DNA of 64,000 nucleotides from Actinomucor elegans (Eukaryota; Mucoromycota; Mucoromycetes; Mucorales; Mucoraceae): the NCBI GenBank assembly GCA_026027325.1, contig JAMSLZ010000007.1, positions 682,001 to 746,000 of the forward strand. The letters are read 5' to 3'. Within the stretch, counting starts at the first letter, position 1. Each line of letters opens with the position of its first letter. The position numbers and the translations under genes were made by a program. Below the pieces are notes generated by a model that was not told where the DNA came from, ran no database searches, and saw nothing but the letters and a program-made list of their open reading frames with translations. This document shows positions 34,874 through 46,891 of this stretch, in pieces.

Positions 34874-35435
34874 CCTTTGATATCCTACTTTAAATAAAGC
34901 AGTTCGACTGGGAATTTCTGAGTGCCCTATTGTAATAAATCGTTCAATTAGAAGGAGAATAGAGCTTTTTGTCTACTAACTTTGTTCATTTAAGAATTTG
35001 TATGGATACTATCTACCACATTCAAATTCCGTCAAATATCGAGCCAACAGGTGACAAACAATACTGCAGTGCTTCACTAAATGATACAACGTCCACCTAC
35101 TGACTAATTAGGTTATGCGCTCAAAATATATTTGCTCTGTGGGCTGTCAAAACTAGTAAATTAGCCCACTTTATTAATTGATCCTGGGTTTTTTTTTAAT
35201 TCTAGTTTCAGCGCATGGAGTGTCTATAATTATCTATACGGCGAGACGATCTAAATAGGCAAGAAACGATAATTAGCAGATGGTAGACTTTTCGTATAGA
35301 AGTTTATAGAGAAACAATAGATAGTCCTATTGAAGAAGATGACACGTCATGCTTATATAGCAGCGCGGATTATTTATTTTCTTATTTGAATTGCTTTGTC
35401 TCAGCTTTCTTTTTTTTTTTCAGTTCACATAAACT
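34874..35435. other. intergenic, 560 bp
   Basis: AT-rich; a pyrimidine tract (35405-35425) precedes the next ATG. Nothing else recognisable. Confidence 0.5.
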
Positions 35436-35973
35436 ATGGATACAGGCAATAGTTCACCACAGCAACAACGAAAAGAACAACATCATATCGAAAAGATAGA
35501 TGAAGCTTATACACAACTAACAAGAAAGTTTCGAAAAAGGTAAATACCTCGAGCAAACCATATACGACTTTTCTAGACTCTTTTTTTTTGTGGTATATAG
35601 AGCTGAGAAAATCGGTGGATATGATAGTTTATCAGAACTATGGAAAGATTTTGCACCGATCATTGTTCAAACGCTACATCTTACAATGCCTGTCCAGCGT
35701 CTTTTGAATTATACAGGCGATTTCCACGATTTTTGTGCCGCGTTTGAACAAGATACGGACCTACACGAGTATAAGGAATACTTTGAGGCGATGGATTTTG
35801 CTTGGTGTCGGGTTTTAAAAGAATGGAAACCGAGTCAAACTGATATTGTGAGGATTGTAAATGTCTTGAGGGATGGACAGGAGCAAGCGTCTGGATGGGG
35901 ATTGACGCAAGAAATATATCCTCATGCAACGGACATGGCAGAGGAATTAGAGGATCAAGAGCGGGCACCATGA
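35436..35973 (+). CDS. small helical protein of unknown function
   Basis: Two exons, 35436-35539 and 35601-35973 (donor GTAAAT, acceptor TATATAG), giving 158 residues. The first 35 residues are Gln/Lys-rich; the rest is mainly helical with several Trp and aromatic residues (LWKDFAPIIVQTLHL, FAWCRVLKEWKP) and an acidic C-terminus. No signal peptide or membrane segment. Base composition and clean splicing argue for a real gene; I do not recognise a family. Confidence 0.75.
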
Positions 35974-36134
35974 TTGAAACAGCTCGTTTTGGCAGGGAAC
36001 TGACTTTGCAGTGTAACCTATTAATTAACCCATCAATATAAAACTATTTCTTTCTATATCTCTTTGCTTTCATTCTTTCTCTCTTTTTTTTTTTCTTTTT
36101 CTTAAAAAAAAAAGCATTTGTCCATTCATTTATC

Positions 36135-37187
36135 ATGAAGTTTTCTATTGCCGCCATTTCAGCACTCGTTTTATCTTCTGCAGTTACTTTTACAGCTGCC
36201 GATTCATACTCTGATGCTATGAAGTCATGGTGTGGAGGTAAATAGAAGATAGACAGTCATCATTCTTGTAGCTAACATCAAATAGGTCTTGCTGTCACTG
36301 CTCCTTCTGCTTCTACTGTCGTTGTTGCCGGAAAGAACACCAAGATCACAGTGAGTAAGTTGGCCAAACACAAAAGTTATTAAAATCCATTAGACTAACC
36401 TATTAATACCCAGCTAGAAAAGCTGATAAACGCACAAAGAGAATTACTGGTCTGGATGTAATGTAACACTAAACTTATAAATAGCTCTGTTTTCACTGAC
36501 CCCCTCCATTGACAACTTTAGTTATACTCTGTTTCCAAGTCGGGTAAAGCAAAGTACGTCCAAAACGTCTGGACTGGTAATTATGTCTTGAATTCCAAGG
36601 CTACTATTACTGATCAAGTCCCCAAGAACGTCCCTGCTGGTCTTTATTATTATCGGTAAAGTATATTTTTATTTGAATGATCTATGATTTTATTAACCCC
36701 TTGCATACTTAGTGTTTGGGTCACCAACATGATTGACGGTCAACATGGTCCTGATTGTTTAGAGACTTCTCGTACTTTCAAGGTCACTACTGGCTCGCAC
36801 ACCAATGCTGCTGGTGAAACTGAATACGCTGAATCCCTTCATGATAACAGCATTTACAATGAAGAACATCAGGAAGGTTGTTTCGCTCTTAGTGTAGTAG
36901 CATCAGGTCCTTTCCAACAAAGTAAATTTGCCCGTATTGTAATCAATCGTAGTGATACTTCTCAAGTCGGTGAATTGACCAAGGTCTCTCTCTTCAAGGG
37001 TGACGACTTGGTTGAAGATGTCTGGACTGGCAAAGAAGGTTTACTAGATGTATTTACTGTCATGGATCAATTGTCTGTATCCAACCTTGATACTAATGCC
37101 GATTACCATTACAAAATTTACACTACTTCTACCAAGTCTGCTTCCACATGTAGCTTTGGAAGTAACACTTTCAAGATTGAAAACTGA
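36135..37187 (+). CDS. secreted two-domain protein (internal duplication), unknown function
   Basis: Five exons: 36135-36237, 36286-36354, 36414-36457, 36522-36655 and 36713-37187, giving 274 residues. Signal peptide 1-21. Two related halves of about 100 residues follow. Each has a beta-rich run, a V-x-N/D-VWTG turn (VQNVWTG, VEDVWTG), a YY/YH-Y strand (LYYYRVWVT, DYHYKIYTT) and a Cys-Ser-TFK end. This layout resembles the immunoglobulin-like repeats of fungal Kre9/KNH-type wall proteins, which is only a structural guess. There is no GPI signal, so it is likely released or held in the wall. A second splice choice (36350 to 36522) also keeps frame but drops a well-conserved-looking segment. 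Confidence 0.8.
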
Positions 37188-37305
37188 TTTGAATAATAAT
37201 GAATGTATTACTTATTATACTAGATACTCACAGACGCGCACACACTACAAACCCATTCCCCATTCATACCTCTCTCTTTCTCTCTTTTTTTTTGAAATAA
37301 ATCGT

Positions 37306-38346
37306 TTAATTACTATAATATCTTTGTTGCGTTAATCGCAATTGTCTATCTTTTGCAGTTTCAACTATAGATCCAAGTCCAGTTCGATCTGTTTGTGTAA
37401 TAGGTACAATAGGCTCCAAAATACCATCTTGATTTTTACCTAAGCTTTGACCTTCTTGCCAACCCAGCTTCTTGAGCATTTTGTTGCCAATACCTTGCAC
37501 AACAGTACTTTTGTTGATTTCTTCAGGTTCTGATGCCTTGCTCTCTTCCGATAAACTCACTTCCTCTGATCTTTTGACCTTTTCAGGCACAACTAGTCTT
37601 CTTCTTATGAGTGCACGATCCACGTAATCAGTAGTAACAGTATCCGTATCTATCTTCAGTTCTCGTTTCGCCTGCTTATTCCAAGCACGTCGACTCGATT
37701 CCAATTCTACCGATTGTATCAAAGGTTTTGTGGGTTGAGGTTTCTTTCCTGCCCGTGTATCTACTAACTCCTGGCTAGCTGCACAGGCTTCACACAACAC
37801 ACCCTCTTTTTGATGATCATGCACTTGTAACTGTGTATCACCTATCGCCACGATATCACCATGCTGTAAAGGGTGCGGTAAACTGCTTTGTTTCGCTGGA
37901 GATAGACGTGTGCCATTGACAAATGTACCATGGGTTGAGCCATGATCCACAATGCAAAATTTGGAAGGTTTGTCGAGGTAGATGAGTGCGTGGCATTTGC
38001 TGACAATCATTTGCGGAAGACGTAGGCGAGCATCCCAGGCACGATCGCGACCAATGCTAAGACCTTGATCGTCGATAATCACAACTTGTCCAGGATGATA
38101 ATGTGGGGAAGAGAGAATAACAAGTCGAATAGAAGCAATGGTATTATAAAAAGTGTCATAATCGCCACAGATCCATGTCTGTGTGTCATGGTACATGACA
38201 AGACGTTGCTTGTGGATTACGTATACACCTAGCGTAGCATCGTAGGACCATTCGTCCGTAGTATGAGAGGTATTGGTGGATGTGGATTGAATATAATCAT
38301 CTAGTTCTGAGCTGAATGAACAAGAAGGATCAGGTTCAGTCGACAT
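37306..38346 (-). CDS. AGGF1-like protein with OCRE-like, FHA and G-patch domains
   Basis: Single exon, 346 residues from MSTEPDP; an ATG 13 codons upstream is possible. An OCRE-like aromatic repeat (about 33-62), an FHA domain (about 75-175; GRDRAWD, VSKCHALI, HGSTHGTFVNG) and a G-patch near the C-terminus (about 300-330; GNKMLKKLGWQEGQSLGKN) occur in the order of vertebrate AGGF1. FHA binds phospho-Thr, and G-patch proteins commonly activate DEAH RNA helicases, so a nuclear RNA-processing role is likely. It converges on the secreted-protein gene, with 118 bp between stops. Confidence 0.87.
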   Translation of the reverse strand: MSTEPDPSCSFSSELDDYIQSTSTNTSHTTDEWSYDATLGVYVIHKQRLVMYHDTQTWICGDYDTFYNTIASIRLVILSSPHYHPGQVVIIDDQGLSIGRDRAWDARLRLPQMIVSKCHALIYLDKPSKFCIVDHGSTHGTFVNGTRLSPAKQSSLPHPLQHGDIVAIGDTQLQVHDHQKEGVLCEACAASQELVDTRAGKKPQPTKPLIQSVELESSRRAWNKQAKRELKIDTDTVTTDYVDRALIRRRLVVPEKVKRSEEVSLSEESKASEPEEINKSTVVQGIGNKMLKKLGWQEGQSLGKNQDGILEPIVPITQTDRTGLGSIVETAKDRQLRLTQQRYYSN

Positions 38347-38455
38347 AATGTCATTGTTAAGAAGAAGAGGTTTGAAAGCCAGCAAGTTTTGTTCGCTTTT
38401 TGACAGCTAAAGACGTACTACAGTAAAAGTAAAGAAATCGATTGCTGCACAGTAC

Positions 38456-38488
<33 letters not shown>

Positions 38489-40056
38489 TGAGCGAATATT
38501 TTGATTGGTTGTCAATGATTGACCATAGATCCATCCGACAGATGTCCTCAAACCTATAAATGCGTGAATATTTCAATATTGAATCGAGATATATATTTTT
38601 TTAGTTTTTGGAAAATCTATGGAATAAAAAAGAACGCTAATTCCTGTAATTGTGCTACAATATTTACAGGAGCTAGATGATTTTAAAATAAGAGTATATT
38701 TATTCTCTAGAGCTGTATTTTCATGATTAACCTAGTACAAGGCTAGCATCAGTTAAAATTACATTTAATGGTGAGTATAATTAATAAAATGCTACAAGTG
38801 CATATAGGTTGCTCTCGTCTTTTATACGACAATTTGAATTTCTTTGGTCTATCCCGAACCCGGATATGCTACTGTTGTCGTTGATGCCTCTCCAGTATCA
38901 TTAGCAGCTGGATTTAGAATGCATACTATTTATTATTATTATTATTATTATTATACTGATATGTAGGCTTTTATTCCAGGCAAGTTATAGAACTAAATAC
39001 GCTTTTAATAGTATGTATGTATATATAAGTAAAAAAAAAAAAAAAATCACTGCAAAACTCGCTGTTTAACTTTTTTTTTTTCCCTTTTCAAATGGTATTC
39101 TTCTATTTGAAACTTTGCAGGATTTGCACCATTCAAAAGCCAATAATATTATTGACAAACTTTATTAAGATTATAAGCTACAGTTTTTTAGCCATCGTTT
39201 TTATACTTCCTTTCCTAATTTTCTTTAGGTGTTTCTGGGTCTATTTAACCAAGAGCTAAACTAAATTCATTGGATGACGGAAAGTGAATAAAATTGGCCA
39301 TTTATATTCTCGACGAAAATGCAAAACTACTTTAGATCCATAAACACATGAGCTAATACTTTGATTTTCGGTAAATAGGAGGGAGGGATGTTTTTAATGT
39401 TTTGATTTTCATAAGAATCTATGTAGAAAACGCCTTCCAAAATAATGTATTTTCTTCTGAAGCAACACCGTTCTAATTATTTCCCTACAGAATACATATC
39501 ACCCGAAAGATATGAAAATATACTGCAGCTTTATAATTTATCATCTATTATCTTGGGTTGTGTATTTAATAAATTTTAGGGTTTGAGCTTCAAAAATTTT
39601 TACAACCTAAAAATTGGCATGGCGCGTTTTGACGCACAAGATCTCGAGCCATCGCGATCTAATGTCCCATTGGAAAAACAATCCATGCTCAAAATGAATC
39701 TCTATGCCCGCTACAACATAAATTTGATTCCAATTTAGAGCCCCATCAAATGCATTTTGCTGACAAAGCAACTATTGTCATATCTACTACCAAAACAAGA
39801 ATATACTTGCTGGTGATACCATTATCAAAAAGAAGCTACAAGTACACCTTACTAATGGAACATGCATAACATTGAACGGGATACACAAGCACAACACAAA
39901 TCAATCGGCTCTTCATCAGTAGATGGATTGACTCACCATTAGTTGTATTTTGCTGCGGTAGGACATCGGCGCATCAAAATATCCTATATATATGTGTATG
40001 TACCTACTATAATACTTTTGTTCCTTGTTTCTATATCACCAAAAAAAAAAAAAAAA
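38347..40056. other. intergenic, 1.7 kb
   Basis: Holds a 28-nt A run (near 38457), an ATT microsatellite (38927-38953), A/T homopolymers near 39030-39080, and a less AT-rich patch at about 39590-39760 that may be a repeat remnant. No gene seen. Confidence 0.45.
38927..38953 (+). repeat. ATT microsatellite
   Basis: About nine ATT units in tandem in intergenic DNA. Confidence 0.8.
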
Positions 40057-40521
40057 ATGTCCAGTCAACCTCAAAAGGATCCCTTAGTGGGTGTAGGTGT
40101 TTTTGTCACCTATAGACACACCACTACCAACCAACTTTATATCCTTGTAGGACAACGCGCCGGTTCCCATGGCGCTGGCACTTGGCAAATACCTGGTGGA
40201 CATCTCGACATGTTTGAATCATTCGAGACCTGTGCTCAACGCGAAACCAAAGAAGAAACCAACCTGGATTTACGACTAGAAGACATCCGTGTAGTGACGG
40301 CTACGAACAATATCATGTGGGAGGAAAAGAAGCACTATATTACTGTGTTTGTTCGATGTCAAGTATCACCCGAAGCTGTCAAACAGGTCAAAGTGATGGA
40401 ACCTCATAAATTACAGGGCGAGTGGCAGTGGGTGACTGTGCAAGAATTGATCGATTTGAAACCATTGTTTTCGCCCTTGAAGGCATTTATTGAGGAACAG
40501 GACTTGGACTTCTTGAAGTGA
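40057..40521 (+). CDS. Nudix hydrolase (NUDT15/MTH2-like)
   Basis: Single exon, 154 residues; the ATG at 40057 follows a 17-nt A run, and longer in-frame extension has no ATG. The Nudix box spans residues 48-70: GHLDMFE (G-x5-E), seven residues, then RETKEETNL, matching R-E-x-x-E-E-x-x-U with Asn in the usual Gly place. The flanking GTWQIPGG and C-terminal WQWVTVQEL are typical of NUDT15/MTH2-type enzymes, which hydrolyse nucleoside triphosphates, including oxidised or modified ones, to monophosphates. Likely cytosolic housecleaning; exact substrate unknown. Confidence 0.88.
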   Translation: MSSQPQKDPLVGVGVFVTYRHTTTNQLYILVGQRAGSHGAGTWQIPGGHLDMFESFETCAQRETKEETNLDLRLEDIRVVTATNNIMWEEKKHYITVFVRCQVSPEAVKQVKVMEPHKLQGEWQWVTVQELIDLKPLFSPLKAFIEEQDLDFLK

Positions 40522-40824
40522 TACAAGTCTATTAGTGCAGGTGCACAAGGGCATCTTTCTTTGATGACACATAGCAATGGCTATAAAAACGCGTCTTGAA
40601 AGCATTATCTATGTAATAAAGAAGCTATCGGTTCTTGAATAAGGGCCATGAAGACTAAGTCTGTGTGTGCATGTTTGTGTGTGTATGTATCTTGGAAGTG
40701 TGTGATGTCAGCTTCCCTTTAGAGTTTGTATATATATCTTTTTTTTTTCTTGGTCTTCTTTCTTCTTTCTTTCTTTTCTCTTTTATAACAAACCATACTT
40801 GTTTTACTCGAAAAAAAAAACAAT

Positions 40825-40957
40825 ATGAGAACTACTTTATTCGTAGCTGGCTTTGGAGGAAGAACGCGAGCTCGAGATCTTGCTTATGAATTCGAAAGGT
40901 AAGTTGACCTGTTTATTCCCTTTTTCCCGCACTAGTCTCATTTCGAAATCTCGGTTC

Positions 40958-40990
<33 letters not shown>

Positions 40991-41614
40991 GATATGGTCG
41001 ATTAGTACGATGTGATATTCCAGCGCCAAAATCATTTGCTGCCAAAGTGTAAGCCCCCGTCTTACTAATCATTTGAAGTTGGATGCTGGCTAATAATCTA
41101 TGTTATAGATATGCTTTTGTTGAATACGAAGATCCAAACGATGCAGAAGACGCTTTTAATGAAATGCACGGAAGACGTATTGACGGATATACCATCAGTG
41201 TTCAGGTAAAGTTTTGTGAATGATGAGCAAACATCACCTTATTGATGCATCGATTAGTGGGCGCGTAATGCACCAAGCGCTTCTTGGAGATTAGGTGGAC
41301 CTTCACAGCCTGCACCACCACCACCACCATTACCTTTACCTTCATCGCGTATATATAGCAATTCCAACAGATATCATAGTCCTCCATACCATTATCATCA
41401 CCAAAGACGAAGATCCATGTCGCCACCCAGAGGTAGATCGCCACCACCGCCTCATTATCTAAGAAGATATTCAAATTCAAGATCGCGTTCTCCTATACCG
41501 TCTTTGCATAATAGTAACCGTTCACCTATAGTAGACTCCAAAAAGCCTGCATCACCCACTTCACCTACTTCTACTGCTCATCGACGAAACTACCATAGTC
41601 CACCTCTCATTTAA
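40825..41614 (+). CDS. SR-family splicing factor (RRM plus Arg/Ser-rich tail)
   Basis: Four exons, 40825-40898, 40992-41048, 41109-41205 and 41258-41614, giving 194 residues. One RRM (about 1-78) has RNP2 (LFVAGF) and RNP1 (YAFVEYED). The tail is rich in Pro, Ser, Arg and Tyr with RS/SP dipeptides (RSRSPIPS, RRRSMSPPRGRSPPPP). SR proteins bind exonic enhancers and recruit the spliceosome in the nucleus, and are regulated by phosphorylation of the tail. Intron 1 holds an AAT microsatellite (40958-40986). Confidence 0.88.
40958..40986 (+). repeat. AAT microsatellite in intron 1 of the SR gene
   Basis: About nine AAT units within 10 nt of the splice acceptor; length changes could affect splicing of the RRM. 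Confidence 0.8.
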
Positions 41615-41678
41615 AAAAATAAAATAAAATAAAACCTAGTGTACATTCTTCATTTTTTTTTTTTTTTTTTATCTTATT

Positions 41679-43661
41679 TTATTTTGTGGCAGTAACATTA
41701 TTTTGTTGAATAGCTCTCAAAACACGTTGAACAAAAGGTCTTGTTCTAGCAATTTCCCCCACGGGTGTCTTGAGTAAAACCTGTACCAACCTCAACAAAC
41801 CTTGCAACGCTTTTTGTTTAATGGGTGTATTCTGATCCACATGATACAATAAAATCTCACAAGCCTGTTTGAGCTCGTGCACACAAGGCCGAAAGTAACA
41901 ATCCATGGATACAATCCAATGATCAAACAATTCTACTAACGCAAATGCAGCTGCTGTGCACCGTTGAACAGACATGGGTGTAGGTAAGTAACTTTGATGA
42001 ATCAAGATCCAATGACCATGATGTCGAATCCACTGTTTAAATACGCAGCGGCGGTGCCATACGTTTTGAATGCTCAAGTCGATACGAGGCAATTGCTTTT
42101 GGAAATCCAATAATCGCTGTTCAATACGCTCGATGGCTTCATAGGAGGTCTGCGCTTCTTCGGGATGCGTAAAGATAGTACGTCGGATATCACGCGTAAT
42201 TTGGCATGTATGGAATTCGATAAACTGGAAAAACGCTTGGTGTTCTTCTTCATTGCCTCCAGTAGGGTTTTTGAAAAACGTAGTGGTACTAACATGATCA
42301 TCAAGATGGATTTCGTAGGGTTTGTTGTGATAATGAGAAGAAGCCGTGTCCAAGAAATACATAAACCAAAGAAGTGATCGTGCGTACTGTTTCACAATGG
42401 CCACCGAAGGTAAATAAGGAGCGGGAAACATAGCAGCCTGAGTTTCACTAATAGAGTCCAATGCATCTTCGCGATACAGCTGTAATGACAAAGCCATACG
42501 GACAGCCATGCCTGAATAGATATACACGACCGACGTATTGCCGTTTTCAATATGATAGAGCACAAGATTGCAGATAGCGTGACAGGTGGTGAGGCTGGGC
42601 ACATCAAAATAGATGGAACTCAACAAACGCTTGGCCCATTTATAGTATTGGATCGATAATTTCAAACAAGTAGGTTCATCCATCAGATTCTCGAATATTT
42701 CGCGGTGCCAGTAGAACGCGTGCGGTAGCATATGACAGACAATAGAAGCATACAATAGTTGGAATGCCGGTGACAGCGCGTCTTGATCCATCAGGACTTG
42801 GTTGAATAACGTATCAAACGGTTGAACCGCACCATACAATAGGCAATTCTTGTAGAGTGCCAACAAACGTTGTACTAGTATAGGTGATAATGGGTCGGGA
42901 GGAATATCCACTTGCACAATCTCGGCATTCACATCGTCTACTTCGTCTTCTTGGTCATCAATAATCACTTTCTTCATAGCTAAGGGGTGTTCATCGTCGG
43001 AATCCTCTCCATCATTGACGTTTGGCCGTAGACTGGTGAAATGGCTGAGACGTACGTTGGGAAAGATGGAATGGTTACGTATAAGCCAGACCGGTTTTTT
43101 TTGATTGGGCTGTATAGGTTGAGGGTATAATGTCAAAGCATTTGTATTATCTTTGGCAAATTGTATCAAGGTGGAATATATATCAGTAACATGGAACATG
43201 TGTGTATCAATGGATAAGCCTTTGCTTTGTGGTCGAATCTTCCAATTTTGTAAAGAAGCTGTTTGAATCGAGCTCACTTGCTCTGGTTCTTTGTTAGTGG
43301 ACTTGATGAGTTGCTCAATGTTTCCGAATTCGTCCATGAGAGAATGAATCTGGTTTTCCAAACCTGCAAAACGATCGCGTAAAGCAGTGCTTTCAAGATC
43401 GCCAGGTACTTCAAGATATGTACATGCCACACCTACAGCTGCACATTGTTCACAAGTAGGTCTTGAACGAGAACATTTGGAACGATGTTTACGGCACCTA
43501 TAGATGCGTCAATTTGGCTTTGTGTAGCTCAAATCTTTTTTTTTTTTTTTTTTTTTGTATATATACCTTTGACAGGATAAAGCCATACGAGCTCTTCTTT
43601 TCACAGGTCTAGACTGCTCCCCACCACTAGAAGATGGTGGAAATACTTCGTTTTCTATCAT
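41679..43661 (-). CDS. Zn2Cys6 fungal transcription factor
   Basis: Two exons, 43661-43567 and 43497-41679, giving 637 residues. The intron splits the zinc cluster; when joined, the binuclear motif reads C-X2-C-X6-C-X6-C-X2-C-X6-C (residues about 30-58, from LSCQRCRKHRSKC), preceded by basic KRRARM. Residues around 200-420 match the fungal-specific regulator domain (for example SIQYYKWAKRLL, GMAVRMALSLQLYREDAL). A short coiled region (LENQIHSLMDEF) after the cluster suggests dimer formation. Nuclear DNA-binding regulator; target pathway unknown. Confidence 0.9.
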
Positions 43662-44909
43662 TGTAATCTATGTGTATATTTAGTATATAAAAAATAAAAA
43701 ATAAAAAAAAGAAGGAAAAGGAAAAAAAGAGGGAAAGTCAATTTTTAACCAATTGTGAGAAAACTTGCTTGTTTCACTGAACAATTCAAATACCGGTCCC
43801 GCTCCTTTTTGTGATCTACACCTATTGGAAGAAGGTATTCTTCAAGCTGCGTTATCTGTTGTAAAGTTGGGTGAAGCGTGCTTCTTTTTTTTTTGGTTTT
43901 AGAAACAAGAACGCGTATCCATTATACTAAATCAAGCAGAATCCGCGAATTTAATATAAACAATAGCTTTAGTATTTATACTATCCAATGCAATTCTAAA
44001 TTCTACACAAACATTGTTAATATACTTGTTATCTATCTAACCTTTTCCGTTTTGCAAAGAAACGCATTAAAGATGAACAAAGAGGCTTGTGCACTACTAT
44101 CGAATATCCGCAGGCCAATGAAACTGTGGGGAAGCCTACCCAACAATAATGATTTAAACATCGACAGTCAATGAAAGTCCGTTCATATACGCGGACTTTG
44201 ATTTGGCTCTTTCTTTTTTTTTACTGGATGGCCACTGCAGCCAATAAGCTTGCATAGCATATTAGACCTTGATTTTGATCTTTTTTACTGTTTTGTCTCC
44301 GCAACCATTGCAGAGCCGGGTAATACTTTCGGGACCTGAAGTTTGATCCCTTTTTTTTTTATTGTTCAACACTTGCACAAGGTTGCCTGGTGGATACCAG
44401 TTTTTCATGTTTAAAAGGATAAAAAGCAGATATTAGCTTCGTATACCAAATATAATTAAATATATATATATATATATATTGTAAAATGACATATTCGACT
44501 TTAATGAAACTTATCATACGCGTTTATCATTAATTGAAAAATCCCATTAGGTGGTGATCCCTGCTTTATCATCTCCGAAGGTGTACTCCCACTGACTACT
44601 GCAGGTACTCCAGTCTGTGTATTGACAAAATCCGTGGGTGTAACTGAAAGTATCTATTATGCTCAATGATCCATTATGTTACTATAACTAATTTTGCTTG
44701 AATTATGATCCAATTGCTGCTCTATGAAGGTATTGCAGTTAAAACAAAGAGTAACTTATATTAACCGATAAACCCATAAACAATAAAAATAAAAATAAAA
44801 TTGCACACAGTGGCTACTGTACCTTAAAATATAACCTTTTTCTTTTTTCCTGATTCTTTTTTTTTTTTTTTTTTTTCCTTTCTTTTATTAACTTAGTTGG
44901 TTTGAAATC
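43662..44909. other. intergenic, 1.2 kb, with one orphan exon candidate
   Basis: AT-rich, with an AT dinucleotide repeat near 44461-44480 and a long T tract (44860-44876) before the next gene. The minus-strand piece at 44501-44757 is listed separately. Confidence 0.45.
44501..44757 (-). pseudogene. orphan C-terminal exons, possibly ZNRD2/SSSCA1-like fragment
   Basis: On the minus strand a 47-codon frame with good composition (TPTDFVNTQTGVPAVV ... INAYDKFH) ends at TAA 44501-44503 and starts just after a TTTCAG acceptor at 44644. Upstream (about 44757-44688) another frame reads TLCFNCNTFIEQQLDH and can be joined to it in phase. The LCFNC pair resembles the second half of the zinc ribbon of ZNRD2. 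No start codon or first half is visible before the opposite gene, so it is a fragment or an incompletely read gene. Confidence 0.3.
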
Positions 44910-46891
44910 ATGCTTAAAAGTCCTGGAAAAACCTATCAAAGCAATATCTTTGTTGAGACAAAGAACACTAGAACGATGAATGGCTCCTACTCGCCCTCGT
45001 TACAAACTAAGGTAGAACTTTATAGCATTGACGCGCTTTCCATGTTGATTAACGCACGTTCCATTAGTTGCCCATGTCTGACTCGGATGCTAAACAATAC
45101 ATTCATCTAATCTTTGATAAATCACCCAAATCCTATAGCGGCACTGCACCAGCTCATGAATGGCTCCAGTTCCTTGATCGTTTTAACGAACGCCAAAACT
45201 ATTATATTTTGACCGAGTTACAAAAGCGAGCCATCAAGCCTTACTGTGACATGAACCAAGATTTAGAAATGACGCCCGATGAATTCATTAGTTTGGTGCT
45301 TCTGATTCGACATAACGATAACCAACCTCAACAGCAACAAGAAACCAGACATCCATTTGAATCGAGACCAAGATCCAATCTTTTGTTAAATACTAGTAAA
45401 TCCACCATGTCTTATTTCGATGATAGAAACAGTACTAATCATCCAGATTCTTCGGTAAGAGCGAATACGCTTTTGTTCCACTTTATAGACTAATCTTTTC
45501 TATTATAGCATGATGGTCGGCCCTCAAGGAATACAGGTAGATATTAGAATAACAAACAAATGACCCGGGCCTGACTTTTTTTTTTTGTTTTTGTTTAAAC
45601 AATAGATTATTCCAATAATAATAATAATAATGAACAAGTGAGTAATACAAAATAAGCAAGATTTCATTGTTACTTATATACAAATAGGATAGCACCGCTT
45701 TATTAAAGAGCTTAAAGCGCGAAAAGAACCAAGCTACCAAACAACTTAGAAACCAAGAATCTTTGATAGCTGATCTATCACGAGAACATTCTGAACGCTT
45801 ATCACAATTGGAAACAAGATTAGTAAACATGAAGGCAGAAGCAGACCAACAAAAGGCTCTGGTAGCAGAGTATAAGAATAAAGAACGTCAAAGATTGGAT
45901 AAAATAGCCGAAGTAAGTCAATGAGAGGGCAATTCAAAAACGACAAGTCTAACTTTTAATAGTTGAAATCCGTTGTGGATGAATATGATACTAACCATGC
46001 TGCAGATTTAAAAAAGCTGCAAAAGAAGAATGAAGAATTGGAAAAGTTACGCGAAAAGTTGATTAGTATGGAAGAGGCACATACAATTACTTTAACAAAG
46101 GCTGAAACAGAACTGAATCAACTGAAAAGAGCGCAGGAAAAGGAAAAGGCAGACTATCATACGAAACTGGATCAAGAAAAAAGACTTGTCGTTGAATTAA
46201 AGCATGAACTAGAGCAGCAGCGAAATGAAAATATCAAGCTGATGGAACTGATTGATAGACAAAAATTTGATTTAGATGAAGCACGAAGTGGTTTAAGATA
46301 TTATGCTAATACACCACCCATACCTATGGTAAATACACACATATCTGAGCTAGTGTTCCAAAACTGAGTTTGCCATCCTGTAGAATAACAAAAAGGGTTT
46401 GGATCATCAAGATATGGAAGAACAAAATTTGGCTCAAGAACAACTGCAAGCAGATTATGTCAGAAAGATAAAAGACTATGAAGAGAAATTAGCTCAAACC
46501 CAAGAGAAACTAGCCAAAGGTAAAATTTTACTACTTTTACGATAAGAAAAACTGGTTCTAACTCGCAAATTTGTTAGCTGAACAAGATGTTGTTACGTCT
46601 ACTCAGATCCAGGATCAGCAAAAGATACGTATTAAAGCACTGTCAAATCAATTTGATAAGCAACACGCACTTATTGACTCGATTCGTCTCGGCCTAGACC
46701 ATCGTCATCCTCGCTACATTCAAAAAGCACTCTCATGGATAGCCTATGCTTTTACACTGTATCATATCATCCTGCTTATTATTGGCTTCATCATGCATCA
46801 ACGAAATGTGCCTCATCATATGCTTGTCATTTCATATTTACATCACTTGCAAGATTATTTTTACTCTCATCTCAATCGTCCTACTTTTTAA
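44910..46891 (+). CDS. tail-anchored coiled-coil membrane protein
   Basis: Eight exons: 44910-45011, 45068-45454, 45509-45536, 45606-45637, 45688-45912, 45963-46328, 46384-46519 and 46578-46891, all in frame; 529 residues. The start at 44910 follows a strong T/C tract; a start at 45074 would drop exon 1. A folded N-terminal part (about 35-120; helical, YIHLIFDKSPKSYSG) is followed by a Ser/Asn-rich linker with a six-Asn run, then a long coiled coil (about 180-450) and a single hydrophobic segment (about 476-500) near the C-terminus. The layout fits a tether or golgin-like protein anchored by its tail; I do not recognise a named family. Confidence 0.82.

Noticed and set aside
36351..36521. single long intron in the secreted-protein gene
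   Set aside because: It keeps frame, but splitting it into two canonical introns adds an exon (ITVTRKADKRTKRITGLD region) that reads as natural sequence before LYSV.
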